Made by a program: the position numbers and the translations under genes
Assembly: GCF_051014685.1 (NCBI RefSeq)
Contig: NW_027478398.1
Span: forward strand, 2,232,001-2,296,000
Source of the DNA: Ptiloglossa arizonensis
Lineage: Eukaryota; Arthropoda; Insecta; Hymenoptera; Colletidae
Length of the DNA stretch: 64,000 nucleotides
Direction: 5' to 3'
The notes under the pieces: model-generated
What the model was told of the DNA's origin: nothing
Databases searched by the model: none
Seen by the model: the letters and a program-made list of their open reading frames with translations, nothing else
Part shown: piece after piece, positions 27,636-40,597 of the stretch
Numbering within the stretch: the first letter of the stretch is position 1
How the letters are laid out: every line of letters starts with the position of its first letter

Positions 27636-27652
27636 TTCCGATGTAATCGGGC
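27636..27652 (+). other. CENP-B-box-like site, 8 of 9 essential positions
   Basis: ttccgatgtaatcgggc is compared with the mammalian CENP-B core pattern nTTCGnnnnAnnCGGGn. Positions 2, 4, 5, 10 and 13-16 match; position 3 is C instead of T. It is an allele of the ttgtaatcggg core found in every monomer. Its resemblance is seen in the sequence. Binding by any CENP-B-like protein is not shown, and such proteins are not established outside mammals. Confidence 0.45.
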
Positions 27653-30291
27653 GAGTTTCTGCTTTTAGATGCAACAGGAATTTGTCGAGTACGTCAATCC
27701 GTTCGCGAGATATGGGAGTTTGAAATTAAGGAACGGTTGAGAAACCATCAAAATTGTCGCAAGTCTGATACTCGAAACCAATAACTACAAAGGCTTAGGG
27801 GAAAAATACACATACCTTTGTAATCGGTCGAGTTTCTACTTTCAGATGCAACAGGAATTTCTCCAGTTCGTCAATCCGTTCGCGAGGTATGGGAGTTTGA
27901 AGTTAAGGAATGGTTGAGAAACCATCAAAATTTTCGCAAGTGTGATACTCGAAACCAATAACTACAAAGCCCTAGTGGAAAAATACACATACCTTTGTAA
28001 TCGGGCGAGCTTATACTTTCAGATGCAACAGCAATGTCTCGAGCTCGTCAATCCGTTCGCGAGATATGGGAGTTTGAAGTTAAGGAATGGTTGAGAAACC
28101 ATCAAAATTTTCGCAAGTCTGATACTCGAAGCCAATAACTGGAACGGCCTATGGGCAAAGTATACACACCATTATCATTGGGCAAGTTGCTACTTTCAAA
28201 CGCAACAGGACTTTCTCGAGTTCGCCAATCCGTTCGCGAGATAGGGGTGTTTGGAGTTAAGGAAAGCTTGAGAAGCCATCAAAATTTTCGCAAGTCTGAT
28301 ACTCGAAACCAATAACTACAAAGCCCTAGGGGAAAAATACACACACCTTTGTAATCGGGCGAGTTTATACTTTCAGATGCAACAGGAATTTCTCGAGTTC
28401 GTCAATCCGTTCGCGAGATACGGGAGTTTGAAGTTAAGGAGTGGTTGAGAAACAATCAAAATTTTCGCAAGTGTGATACTCGAAACCAATAACTAGAACG
28501 GCCAAGGGGAAAAATACACATACCGTTGTAATCGGACGAGTTTCGCTTTCAGATGCAACAGGAATTTCTCGAGTTCGTCAATCACGTTCGCGAGATATGG
28601 GAGTTTGAAGGTAAGGAATGGTTGAGAAACCATCAAAATTTTCGCAATTCTGACGCTAGAAACGAATAACTGGAGTGACCTAGGGAAAAAGTACACGCAC
28701 CATTGTAATCGGTCGACTTTCTACTTTCAGGTGCAACAGGAAATAATCGAGTTCATCAATCCGTACGCGAGATATGGGAGATTGAAGTTAAGGAATGGTT
28801 GAGAAACCATCAAAATATTCGCAAGTCCGATTCTCGAAACCAATAACTACAAAGGCCTAGGAGACAGATACACATACCTTTGTAATCGGTCGAGTTTCTA
28901 CATTCAGATGCAACAGGAATTTCTCGAGCTCGGCAATCCGTTCGCGAGATATGGGAGTTTGAAGTTAAGGAATGGTTGAGAAACCATCAAAATTTTCGCA
29001 AGTCTTATACTCGAAACCAATAACTGGAATGGCCTAGGGGAAAATTACACACACGATTGTAATGGGGCGAGTTTCTACTTTCAGACGCAACAGGAATTTC
29101 TCGAGTTCGTCAATCCGTTCGCGAGATATGGGAGTTTGAAGTTAAGGAATGCTTGAGGAACCATCAAAATTTTCGCAAGTCTGATACTCGAAACCAATAA
29201 CTGGAACGGCCTAGGGGAAAAGTACACACACCATTGTAATCGGGCCAGTTTCTACTTTCAAATGCAACAGGAATTTCTCGAGTTCGCCAATCCGTTCGCG
29301 AGGTATCGGAGATTGAAGTTGAGGAATGGTTAAGAAACCTTCAAAATTTCGCAAGTCTGATACTCGAAACCAGTAACTACTATGGCCTAGGGCAAAAATA
29401 CACATGCCGTTGTAATCGGTCGAGTTTCTACTTTCAGATGCAACAGGAATTTCTCGAGTTCGTCAATCCGTTCGCGAGATATGGGAGTTTGAAGTTAAGG
29501 AATGGTTGAGAAACCATCAAAATTTTCGCAAGTGTGATACTCGAAACCAATAACTGGAATGGCCTACGGGAAAAGTACACATACCGTTGTAATCGGACGA
29601 GTCTCTGGTTTCAGATGCAACAGGAATTTCTCGAGTTCGTCAATCCGTTCGCGAGATATGGGAGTTTGAAGTTAAGGAATGGTTGAGAAACCATCAAAAT
29701 TTTCACTAGTCTGATAATCGAAACCGACAACCGGAACTGCCTAGGGGAAAAGTACACACACCATTGTCATCGGGCAAGTTGCTACCTTCAAATGCAACAG
29801 GACTTTCTCGAGTTCGCCAATCCGTTCGCGAGATATGGGAGTTTGAAGTTAAGGAAAGCTTGAGAAGCCATCAAAATTTTCGCAAGTCTGATACTCGAAA
29901 CCAGTAACTACAAAGCCCTAGGGGAAAAATACACATACCTTTGTGATCGGGCGAGTTTATACTTTCAGATGCAACAGGAATTTCTCGAGCTCGTCAATCC
30001 GTTCGCGGGATATGGGAGTATGAAGTTAAGGAATGGTTGAGAAACCATCAAAATTTTCACAAGTCTGATACTCGAAACCGACAACCGGAACTGCCTAGGG
30101 GAAAAGTACACACACCATTGTAATCGGGCAAGTTTCTACTTTCAGAGGCGACAGGAATTTTTCGAGTTCGCCAATCCGTTCGCGAGGTATCGGAGTTTGA
30201 AGTTGAGGAATGGTTGAGAAACCATCAAAATTTCGCAAGTCTGATACTCGAAACCAGTAACTACTATGGCCTAGGGCAAAAATGCACATGC

Positions 30292-30305
30292 CGTTGTACG
30301 TTGTA
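30292..30305 (+). repeat. 7-bp tandem duplication inside the box-like core
   Basis: CGTTGTA occurs twice in a row (ccgttgtacgttgtaatcgg), lengthening this monomer by 7 bp. The same change is at 35783-35796 in 31-mer copy 2. It splits the spacing of the box-like site but leaves one intact ttgtaatcgg core. Replication slippage is the simple explanation. Confidence 0.85.
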
Positions 30306-31180
30306 ATCGGTCGAGTTTCTACTTTCAGATGCAACAGGACTTTCTCGAGTTCGCCAATCCGTTCGCGAGATATGGGAGTTTGAAGTTAAGGAATGCTTGA
30401 GAAGCCATCAAAATTTTCGCAAGTCTGATACTCGAAACCAATAACTACAAAGCCCTAGGGGAAAAATACACATACCTTTGTAATCGGGCGAGTTTATACT
30501 TTCAGATGCAACAGGAATTTCTCGAGCTCGTCAATCCGTTCGCGAGATATGGGAGTTTGAAGTTAAGGAATGGTTGAGAAACCATCAAAACTTTCGCAAG
30601 TCTGATACTCGAAACCAATAACTGGAATGGCCTAGGGGAAAATTACACACACCATTGTAATGTGGCGAGTTTCTACTTTCAGACGCAACAGGAATTTCTC
30701 GAGTTCGTCAATCCGTTCGCGAGATATGGGAGTTTGAAGTTAAGGAATGCTTGAGGAACCATCAAAATTTTCGCAAGTCTGATACTCGAAACCAATAACT
30801 ACAAAGGCCTAGGAGACAGATACACATACCTTTGTAATCGGGCGAGTTTCTACATTCAGATGCAACAGGAATTTCTCGAGCTCGTCAATCCGTTCGCGAG
30901 ATATGGGAGTTTGAAGTTAAGGAATGGTTGAGAAACCATCAAAACTTTCGCAAGTTTTATACTCGAAACCAATAACTGGAATGGCCTAGGGGAAAAATAC
31001 ACATACTGTTGTAATCGGACGAGTTTCTGGTTTCAGATGCAGCAGGAATTTCTCGAGTTCGTCAATCCGTTCGCGAGATATGGGAGTTTGAAGTTAAGGA
31101 ATGGTTGAGAAACCATCAAAATGGTCGGAAGTCTGATACTCGAAACCAATAACTACTATAGCCAAGGGCAAAAATACACA

Positions 31181-31197
31181 TTCCGTTGTAATCGGGC
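31181..31197 (+). other. CENP-B-box-like site, 8 of 9 essential positions
   Basis: ttccgttgtaatcgggc matches the pattern nTTCGnnnnAnnCGGGn except for C at position 3. Several non-essential positions also agree with the canonical box (cgttg and the second a of gtaa). Common alleles elsewhere are taccgttgtaatcgggc (7 of 9), and forms with ccattg or cctttg that also lose the CpG at position 5. Confidence 0.5.
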
Positions 31198-33126
31198 GAG
31201 TTTCTGCTCTTAGATGCAACAGGAATTTCTCGAGTTCGTCAATCACGTTCGCGAGATATGGGAGTTTGAAGTTAAGGAATAGTTGAGAAACCATCAAAAT
31301 TTTCGCAAGTCTGATACTCGTAACCAATAACTGGAATGGCCTAGGGGAAAATTACACACACCATTGTAATGGGGCGAGTTTCTACTTTCAGACGCAACAG
31401 GAATTTCTCGAGTTCGTCAATCCGTTCGCGAGATATGGGAGTTTGAAGTTAAGGAATGCTTGAGGAACCATCAAAATTTTCGCAAGTCTGATACTCGAAA
31501 CCAATAACTACAAAGCCCTAGGGGAAAAATACACATACCTTTGTAATCGGGCGAGTTTATACTTTCAGATGCAACAGGAATTTCGCGAGCTCGTCAATCC
31601 TTTCGCGAGATATGGGAGTTTGAAGTTAAGGAATGCTTGAGAAACCATCAAAATTTTCGCAAGTCTGATACTCGAAACCAATAACTACAAAGGCCTAGGG
31701 GAAAAGTACACACACCATTGTAATCGGGCGAGTTTCTACTTTCAGATGCAACAGGAGTTCCTCGAGTTCGTCAATCCGTTCGCGAGATATGGGAGTTTGA
31801 TGTTAAGGAATGGTTGAGAAACCATCAAAATTTTCTCAAGTCTGATACTCGAAACCAATAACTACAAAGCACTAGGGGAAAAATACAGATACCTTTGTAA
31901 TCGGGCGAGTTTATACTTTCAGATGCAACAGGAATTTCTCGAGCTCGTCAATCCGTTCGCGAGATATGGGAGTTTGAAGTTAAGGAATGGTTGAGAAACC
32001 ATCAAAATTTTCGCAAGTCTGATACTCGAAACCGACAACCGGAACGGCCTAGGGGAAAAGTACACACACCATTGTAATCGGGACAGTTTCTACTTTCAAA
32101 TGCAACAGGAATTTCTCGAGTTCGCCAATCCGTTCGCGAGGTATCGGAGTTTGAAGTTGAGGAATGGTTAAGAAACCATCAAATTTTCGCAAGTCTGATA
32201 CTCGAAACCAGTAACTACTATGGCCTAGGGCAAAAATACACATGCCGTTGTAATCGGTCGAGTTTCTACTTTCAGATGCAACAGGAATTTCTCGAGTTCG
32301 TCAATCCGTTCGCGAGATATGGGAGTTTGAAGTTAAGGAATGGTTGAGAAACCATCAAAATTTTCACTAGTCTGATAATCGAAACCGACAACCGGAACTG
32401 CCTAGGGGAAAAGTACACACACCATTGTCATCGGGCAAGTTGCTACCTTCAAATGCAACAGGAATTTCTCGAGTTCGCCAATCCGTTCGCGAGGTATCGG
32501 AGTTTGAAGTTGAGGAATGGTTAAGAAACCATCAAATTTTCGCAAGTCTGATACTCGAAACCAGTAACTACTATGGCCTAGGGCAAAAATACACATGCCG
32601 TTGTAATCGGTCGACTTTCTACTTTCAGATGCAACAGGAAATAATCGAGTTCATCAATCGGTTCGCGAGATATGGGAGTTTGAAGTTAAGGAATGGTTGA
32701 GAAACCAGCAAAATATTCGCAAGTCTGATACTCGAAACCAATAACTACAAAGGCCTAGGAGACAGATACACATACCTTTGTAATCGGGCGAGTTTCTACA
32801 TTCAGATGCAACAGGAATTTCTCGAGCTCGTCAATCCGTTCGCGAGATATGGGAGTTTGAAGTTAAGGAATGGTTGAGAAACCATCAAAATTTTCGCAAG
32901 TCCTATACCCGAAACCAATAACTGGAATGGCCTGGGGGAAAAATACACATACCGTTGTAATCGGACGAGTTTCTGGTTTCAGATGCAACAGGAATTTCTC
33001 GAGTTCGTCAATCCGTTCGCGAGATATGGGAGTTTGAAGTTAAGGAATGGTTGAGAAACCATCAAAATGTTCGGAAGTCTGATACTCGAAACCAATAACT
33101 ACTATAGCCTAGGGCAAAAATACACA

Positions 33127-33143
33127 TTCCGATGTAATCGGGC
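33127..33143 (+). other. CENP-B-box-like site, duplicate of 27636
   Basis: This is the 31-mer duplicate of the site at 27636, unchanged at the same offset of 5,491 bp, again 8 of 9 essential positions. Confidence 0.45.
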
Positions 33144-36100
33144 GAGTTTCTGCTTTTAGATGCAACAGGAATTTGTCGAGTACGTCAATCCGTTCGCGAG
33201 ATATGGGAGTTTGAAATTAAGGAACGGTTGAGAAACCATCAAAATTGTCGCAAGTCTGATACTCGAAACCAATAACTACAAAGGCTTAGGGGAAAAATAC
33301 ACATACCTTTGTAATCGGTCGAGTTTCTACTTTCAGATGCAACAGGAATTTCTCCAGTTCGTCAATCCGTTCGCGAGGTATGGGAGTTTGAAGTTAAGGA
33401 ATGGTTGAGAAACCATCAAAATTTTCGCAAGTGTGATACTCGAAACCAATAACTACAAAGCCCTAGTGGAAAAATACACATACCTTTGTAATCGGGCGAG
33501 CTTATACTTTCAGATGCAACAGCAATGTCTCGAGCTCGTCAATCCGTTCGCGAGATATGGGAGTTTGAAGTTAAGGAATGGTTGAGAAACCATCAAAATT
33601 TTCGCAAGTCTGATACTCGAAGCCAATAACTGGAACGGCCTATGGGCAAAGTATACACACCATTATCATTGGGCAAGTTGCTACTTTCAAACGCAACAGG
33701 ACTTTCTCGAGTTCGCCAATCCGTTCGCGAGATAGGGGTGTTTGGAGTTAAGGAAAGCTTGAGAAGCCATCAAAATTTTCGCAAGTCTGATACTCGAAAC
33801 CAATAACTACAAAGCCCTAGGGGAAAAATACACACACCTTTGTAATCGGGCGAGTTTATACTTTCAGATGCAACAGGAATTTCTCGAGTTCGTCAATCCG
33901 TTCGCGAGATACGGGAGTTTGAAGTTAAGGAGTGGTTGAGAAACAATCAAAATTTTCGCAAGTGTGATACTCGAAACCAATAACTAGAACGGCCAAGGGG
34001 AAAAATACACATACCGTTGTAATCGGACGAGTTTCGCTTTCAGATGCAACAGGAATTTCTCGAGTTCGTCAATCACGTTCGCGAGATATGGGAGTTTGAA
34101 GGTAAGGAATGGTTGAGAAACCATCAAAATTTTCGCAATTCTGACGCTAGAAACGAATAACTGGAGTGACCTAGGGAAAAAGTACACGCACCATTGTAAT
34201 CGGTCGACTTTCTACTTTCAGGTGCAACAGGAAATAATCGAGTTCATCAATCCGTACGCGAGATATGGGAGATTGAAGTTAAGGAATGGTTGAGAAACCA
34301 TCAAAATATTCGCAAGTCCGATTCTCGAAACCAATAACTACAAAGGCCTAGGAGACAGATACACATACCTTTGTAATCGGTCGAGTTTCTACATTCAGAT
34401 GCAACAGGAATTTCTCGAGCTCGGCAATCCGTTCGCGAGATATGGGAGTTTGAAGTTAAGGAATGGTTGAGAAACCATCAAAATTTTCGCAAGTCTTATA
34501 CTCGAAACCAATAACTGGAATGGCCTAGGGGAAAATTACACACACGATTGTAATGGGGCGAGTTTCTACTTTCAGACGCAACAGGAATTTCTCGAGTTCG
34601 TCAATCCGTTCGCGAGATATGGGAGTTTGAAGTTAAGGAATGCTTGAGGAACCATCAAAATTTTCGCAAGTCTGATACTCGAAACCAATAACTGGAACGG
34701 CCTAGGGGAAAAGTACACACACCATTGTAATCGGGCCAGTTTCTACTTTCAAATGCAACAGGAATTTCTCGAGTTCGCCAATCCGTTCGCGAGGTATCGG
34801 AGATTGAAGTTGAGGAATGGTTAAGAAACCTTCAAAATTTCGCAAGTCTGATACTCGAAACCAGTAACTACTATGGCCTAGGGCAAAAATACACATGCCG
34901 TTGTAATCGGTCGAGTTTCTACTTTCAGATGCAACAGGAATTTCTCGAGTTCGTCAATCCGTTCGCGAGATATGGGAGTTTGAAGTTAAGGAATGGTTGA
35001 GAAACCATCAAAATTTTCGCAAGTGTGATACTCGAAACCAATAACTGGAATGGCCTACGGGAAAAGTACACATACCGTTGTAATCGGACGAGTCTCTGGT
35101 TTCAGATGCAACAGGAATTTCTCGAGTTCGTCAATCCGTTCGCGAGATATGGGAGTTTGAAGTTAAGGAATGGTTGAGAAACCATCAAAATTTTCACTAG
35201 TCTGATAATCGAAACCGACAACCGGAACTGCCTAGGGGAAAAGTACACACACCATTGTCATCGGGCAAGTTGCTACCTTCAAATGCAACAGGACTTTCTC
35301 GAGTTCGCCAATCCGTTCGCGAGATATGGGAGTTTGAAGTTAAGGAAAGCTTGAGAAGCCATCAAAATTTTCGCAAGTCTGATACTCGAAACCAGTAACT
35401 ACAAAGCCCTAGGGGAAAAATACACATACCTTTGTGATCGGGCGAGTTTATACTTTCAGATGCAACAGGAATTTCTCGAGCTCGTCAATCCGTTCGCGGG
35501 ATATGGGAGTATGAAGTTAAGGAATGGTTGAGAAACCATCAAAATTTTCACAAGTCTGATACTCGAAACCGACAACCGGAACTGCCTAGGGGAAAAGTAC
35601 ACACACCATTGTAATCGGGCAAGTTTCTACTTTCAGAGGCGACAGGAATTTTTCGAGTTCGCCAATCCGTTCGCGAGGTATCGGAGTTTGAAGTTGAGGA
35701 ATGGTTGAGAAACCATCAAAATTTCGCAAGTCTGATACTCGAAACCAGTAACTACTATGGCCTAGGGCAAAAATGCACATGCCGTTGTACGTTGTAATCG
35801 GTCGAGTTTCTACTTTCAGATGCAACAGGACTTTCTCGAGTTCGCCAATCCGTTCGCGAGATATGGGAGTTTGAAGTTAAGGAATGCTTGAGAAGCCATC
35901 AAAATTTTCGCAAGTCTGATACTCGAAACCAATAACTACAAAGCCCTAGGGGAAAAATACACATACCTTTGTAATCGGGCGAGTTTATACTTTCAGATGC
36001 AACAGGAATTTCTCGAGCTCGTCAATCCGTTCGCGAGATATGGGAGTTTGAAGTTAAGGAATGGTTGAGAAACCATCAAAACTTTCGCAAGTCTGATACT

Positions 36101-36671
36101 CGAAACCAATAACTGGAATGGCCTAGGGGAAAATTACACACACCATTGTAATGTGGCGAGTTTCTACTTTCAGACGCAACAGGAATTTCTCGAGTTCGTC
36201 AATCCGTTCGCGAGATATGGGAGTTTGAAGTTAAGGAATGCTTGAGGAACCATCAAAATTTTCGCAAGTCTGATACTCGAAACCAATAACTACAAAGGCC
36301 TAGGAGACAGATACACATACCTTTGTAATCGGGCGAGTTTCTACATTCAGATGCAACAGGAATTTCTCGAGCTCGTCAATCCGTTCGCGAGATATGGGAG
36401 TTTGAAGTTAAGGAATGGTTGAGAAACCATCAAAACTTTCGCAAGTTTTATACTCGAAACCAATAACTGGAATGGCCTAGGGGAAAAATACACATACTGT
36501 TGTAATCGGACGAGTTTCTGGTTTCAGATGCAGCAGGAATTTCTCGAGTTCGTCAATCCGTTCGCGAGATATGGGAGTTTGAAGTTAAGGAATGGTTGAG
36601 AAACCATCAAAATGGTCGGAAGTCTGATACTCGAAACCAATAACTACTATAGCCAAGGGCAAAAATACACA

Positions 36672-36688
36672 TTCCGTTGTAATCGGGC
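36672..36688 (+). other. CENP-B-box-like site, duplicate of 31181
   Basis: This is the 31-mer duplicate of the site at 31181, unchanged, with 8 of 9 essential positions. Confidence 0.5.
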
Positions 36689-36884
36689 GAGTTTCTGCTC
36701 TTAGATGCAACAGGAATTTCTCGAGTTCGTCAATCACGTTCGCGAGATATGGGAGTTTGAAGTTAAGGAATAGTTGAGAAACCATCAAAATTTTCGCAAG
36801 TCTGATACTCGTAACCAATAACTGGAATGGCCTAGGGGAAAATTACACACACCATTGTAATGGGGCGAGTTTCTACTTTCAGAC

Positions 36885-39800
36885 GCAACAGGAATTTCTC
36901 GAGTTCGTCAATCCGTTCGCGAGATATGGGAGTTTGAAGTTAAGGAATGCTTGAGGAACCATCAAAATTTTCGCAAGTCTGATACTCGAAACCAATAACT
37001 ACAAAGCCCTAGGGGAAAAATACACATACCTTTGTAATCGGGCGAGTTTATACTTTCAGATGCAACAGGAATTTCGCGAGCTCGTCAATCCTTTCGCGAG
37101 ATATGGGAGTTTGAAGTTAAGGAATGCTTGAGAAACCATCAAAATTTTCGCAAGTCTGATACTCGAAACCAATAACTACAAAGGCCTAGGGGAAAAGTAC
37201 ACACACCATTGTAATCGGGCGAGTTTCTACTTTCAGATGCAACAGGAGTTCCTCGAGTTCGTCAATCCGTTCGCGAGATATGGGAGTTTGATGTTAAGGA
37301 ATGGTTGAGAAACCATCAAAATTTTCTCAAGTCTGATACTCGAAACCAATAACTACAAAGCACTAGGGGAAAAATACAGATACCTTTGTAATCGGGCGAG
37401 TTTATACTTTCAGATGCAACAGGAATTTCTCGAGCTCGTCAATCCGTTCGCGAGATATGGGAGTTTGAAGTTAAGGAATGGTTGAGAAACCATCAAAATT
37501 TTCGCAAGTCTGATACTCGAAACCGACAACCGGAACGGCCTAGGGGAAAAGTACACACACCATTGTAATCGGGACAGTTTCTACTTTCAAATGCAACAGG
37601 AATTTCTCGAGTTCGCCAATCCGTTCGCGAGGTATCGGAGTTTGAAGTTGAGGAATGGTTAAGAAACCATCAAATTTTCGCAAGTCTGATACTCGAAACC
37701 AGTAACTACTATGGCCTAGGGCAAAAATACACATGCCGTTGTAATCGGTCGAGTTTCTACTTTCAGATGCAACAGGAATTTCTCGAGTTCGTCAATCCGT
37801 TCGCGAGATATGGGAGTTTGAAGTTAAGGAATGGTTGAGAAACCATCAAAATTTTCGCAAGTGTGATACTCGAAACCAATAACTGGAATGGCCTAGGGGA
37901 AAAGTACACATACCGTTGTAATCGGACGAGTCTCTGGTTTCAGATGCAACAGGAATTTCTCGAGCTCGTCAATCCGTTCGCGAGATATGGGAGTTTGAAG
38001 TTAAGGAATGGTTGAGAAACAATCAAAATTTTCGCAAGTGTGATACTCGAAACCAATAACTGGAACGGCCAAGGGGAAAAATACACATACCGTTGTAATC
38101 GGACGAGTTTCGCTTTCAGATGCAACAGGAATTTCTCGAATTCGTCAATCCGTTCGCGAGATATGGGAGTTTGAAGTTAAGGAATGGTTAAGAAACCATC
38201 AAAATTTTCGCAATTCTGATGCTAGAAGCGAATAACTGGAATGACCTAGGGAAAAAGTACACACACCATTGTAATCGGTCGACTTTCTACTTTCAGATGC
38301 AACAGGAATATCTCGAGCTCGTCAATCCGTTCGCGAGATATGGGAGTTTGAAGTTAAGGAATGGTTGAGAAACAATCAAAATTTTCGAAAGTCTGATACT
38401 CGAAACCAATAACTAGAGCGGCCAAGGGGAAAAATACACATACCGTTGTAATCGGACGAGTTTCGCTTTCAGATCCAACAGGAAATAATCGAGTTCATCA
38501 ATCCGTTCGCGAGATATGGGAGTTTGAAGTTAAGGAATGGTTGAGAAACCATCAAAATATTCGCAAGTCTGATACTCGAAACCAATAACTACAAAGGCCT
38601 AGGAGACAGATACACATACCTTTGTAATCGGGCGAGTTTCTACATTCAGATGCAACAGGAATTTCTCGAGCTCGTCAATCCGTTCGCGAGATATGGGAGT
38701 TTGAAGTTAAGGAATGGTTGAGAAACCATCAAAATTTTCGCAAGTCTTATACTCGAAACCAACAACTGGAATGGCCTAGGAGAAAATTACACACACCCTT
38801 GTAATGGGGCGAGTTTATACTTTCAGATGCAACAGGAATTTCACGAGCTCGTCAATCCTTTCGCGAGATATGGGAGTTTGAAGTTAAGGAACGCTTGAGA
38901 AACCATCAAAATTTTCGCAAGTCTGATACTCGAAACCAATAACTACAAAGGCCTAGGGGAAAAGAACACACACCATTCTAATCGGGCCAGTTTCTACTTT
39001 CAAATGCAACAGGAATTTCTCGAGTTCGCCAATCCGTTCGCGAGGTATCGGAGTTTGAAGTTGAGGAATGGTTAAGAAACCATCAAAATTTCGCAAGTCT
39101 GATACTCGAAACCAGTAACTACTATGGCCTAGGGCAAAAATAAACATGCCGTTGTAATCGGTCGAGTTCCTACTTTCAGATGCAACAGGAATTTCTCGAG
39201 TTCGTCAATCCGTTCGCGAGATATGGGAGTTTGAAGTTAAGGAATGGTTGAGAAACCATCAAAATTTTCGCAAGTGTGATAATCGAAACCAATAACTGGA
39301 ATGGCCTAGGGGAAAAGTACACATACCGTTGTAATCGGACGAGCTTCTGGTTTCAGATGCAACAGGAATTTCTCGAGCTCGTCAATCCGTTCGCGAGATA
39401 TGGGAGTTTGAAGTTAAGGAATGGTTGAGAAACAATCAAAATTTTCGCAAGTGTGATACTCGAAACCAATAACTGGAACGGCCAAGGGGAAAAATACACA
39501 TACCGTTGAAATCGGACGAGTTTCGCTTTCAGATGCAACAGGAATTTCTCGAGTTCGTCAATCCGTTCGCGAGATATGGGAGTTTGAAGTTAAGGAATGG
39601 TTGAGAAACCATCAAAATTTTCGCAATTCTGATGCTAGAAACGTATAACTGGAATGACCTAGGGAAAAAAAGTACACACACCATGGTAATCGGTCGACTT
39701 TCTACTTTCAGATGCAACAGGAAATAATCGAGTTCTTCAATCCGTTCGCGAGATATGGGAGTTTGAAGTTAAGGAATGGTTGAGAAACCATCCAAATTTT

Positions 39801-40597
39801 CGCAATTCTGATGCTAGAATCGAATAACTGGAATGACCTAGGGGAAAAGTACACACACCATTGTAATCGGTAGACTTTCTACTTTCAGATGCAACAGGAA
39901 TTTCTCGAGCTCGTCAATCCGTTCGCGAGATATGGGAGTTTGAAGTTAAGGAATGGTTGAGAAACAATCAAAATTTTCGCAAGTGTGATACTCGAAACCA
40001 ATAACTGGAACGGCCAAGGGGAAAAATACACATACCGTTGAAATCGGACGAGTTTCGCTTTCAGATGCAACAGGAATTTCTCGAGTTCGTCAATCCGTTC
40101 GCGAGATATGGGAGTTTGAAGTTAAGGAATGGTTGAGAAACCATCAAAATTTTCGCAAGTCTGATTCTCAAAACCAATAACTACAATGCCCTAGGGGAAA
40201 AATACACATACCTTTGTAATCGGACGAGCTTCTGATTTCAGATGCAACAGGAATTTCTCGAGTTCGTCAATCCGTTCGCGATATATGGGAGTTTGAAGTT
40301 AAGGAATGGTTGAGAAACCATCCAAATTTTCGCAATTCTGATGCTAGAATCGAATAACTGGAATGACCTAGGGGAAAAGTACACACACCATTGTAATCGG
40401 TAGACTTTCTACTTTCAGATGCAACAGGAAATAATCGAGTTCGCCAATCCGTTCGCGAGGTATCGGAGTTTGAAGTTAAGGAATGGTTGAGAAACCATCA
40501 AAATTTTCGCAAGTCTGATACTCGAAACCTATAACTACTATGGCCTAGGGCAGAAATACACATACCGTTGTAATCGGACGAGCTGCTGGTTTCAGAT
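36885..40597 (+). repeat. 21-mer HOR, copy 1 (period 3,713 bp)
   Basis: This block overlaps the end of the 31-mer and recurs at 40598 (21 units minus 4). Markers include caaagcactagg with tacagatacc, cgggacagtttc, ggccaaggggaaaaatac, gaacacacaccattctaatc, and the expanded A run near 39664 (gggaaaaaaagtac). Two units at about 39786-40139 (one with catccaaattttcg and one with gaaacaatcaaaattttcg) have no counterpart in copy 2. Confidence 0.9.

Larger units (their letters stand above)
27115..32605 (+). repeat. 31-mer HOR, copy 1 (period 5,491 bp)
   Basis: Rare markers recur 5,491 bp later (31 units plus 4). They include gaaaccagcaaaatattcg, ctatacccgaaacc, ctgggggaaaaatac, caatgtctcgagctcg, atcacgttcgcg, atgtggcgag and a 7-bp tandem duplication at 30292. 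The stretch 27115-32365 matches 32606-37856 with no mismatch in any part I compared. The last 240 bp (32366-32605) is a mosaic resembling 29,690 onward and then 32,100 onward, and marks the junction between copies. Confidence 0.9.
32606..37856 (+). repeat. 31-mer HOR, copy 2
   Basis: This is a tandem copy of 27115-32365, beginning inside the box-like region (atcggtcgactttc) and ending at 37856, where cgcaagtgtgatac replaces cactagtctgataatc. Indels are shared with copy 1, including the extra base in atcacgttcgcg and the CGTTGTA duplication at 35783. The duplication is therefore younger than those indels. Near-perfect identity over about 5.2 kb means either a very recent event or an assembly duplication. 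Confidence 0.9.

Noticed and set aside
27115..37856. Segmental duplication of a functional locus
   Set aside because: The duplicated 5.5-kb block contains only satellite monomers, so it is a higher-order repeat and not a gene duplication.
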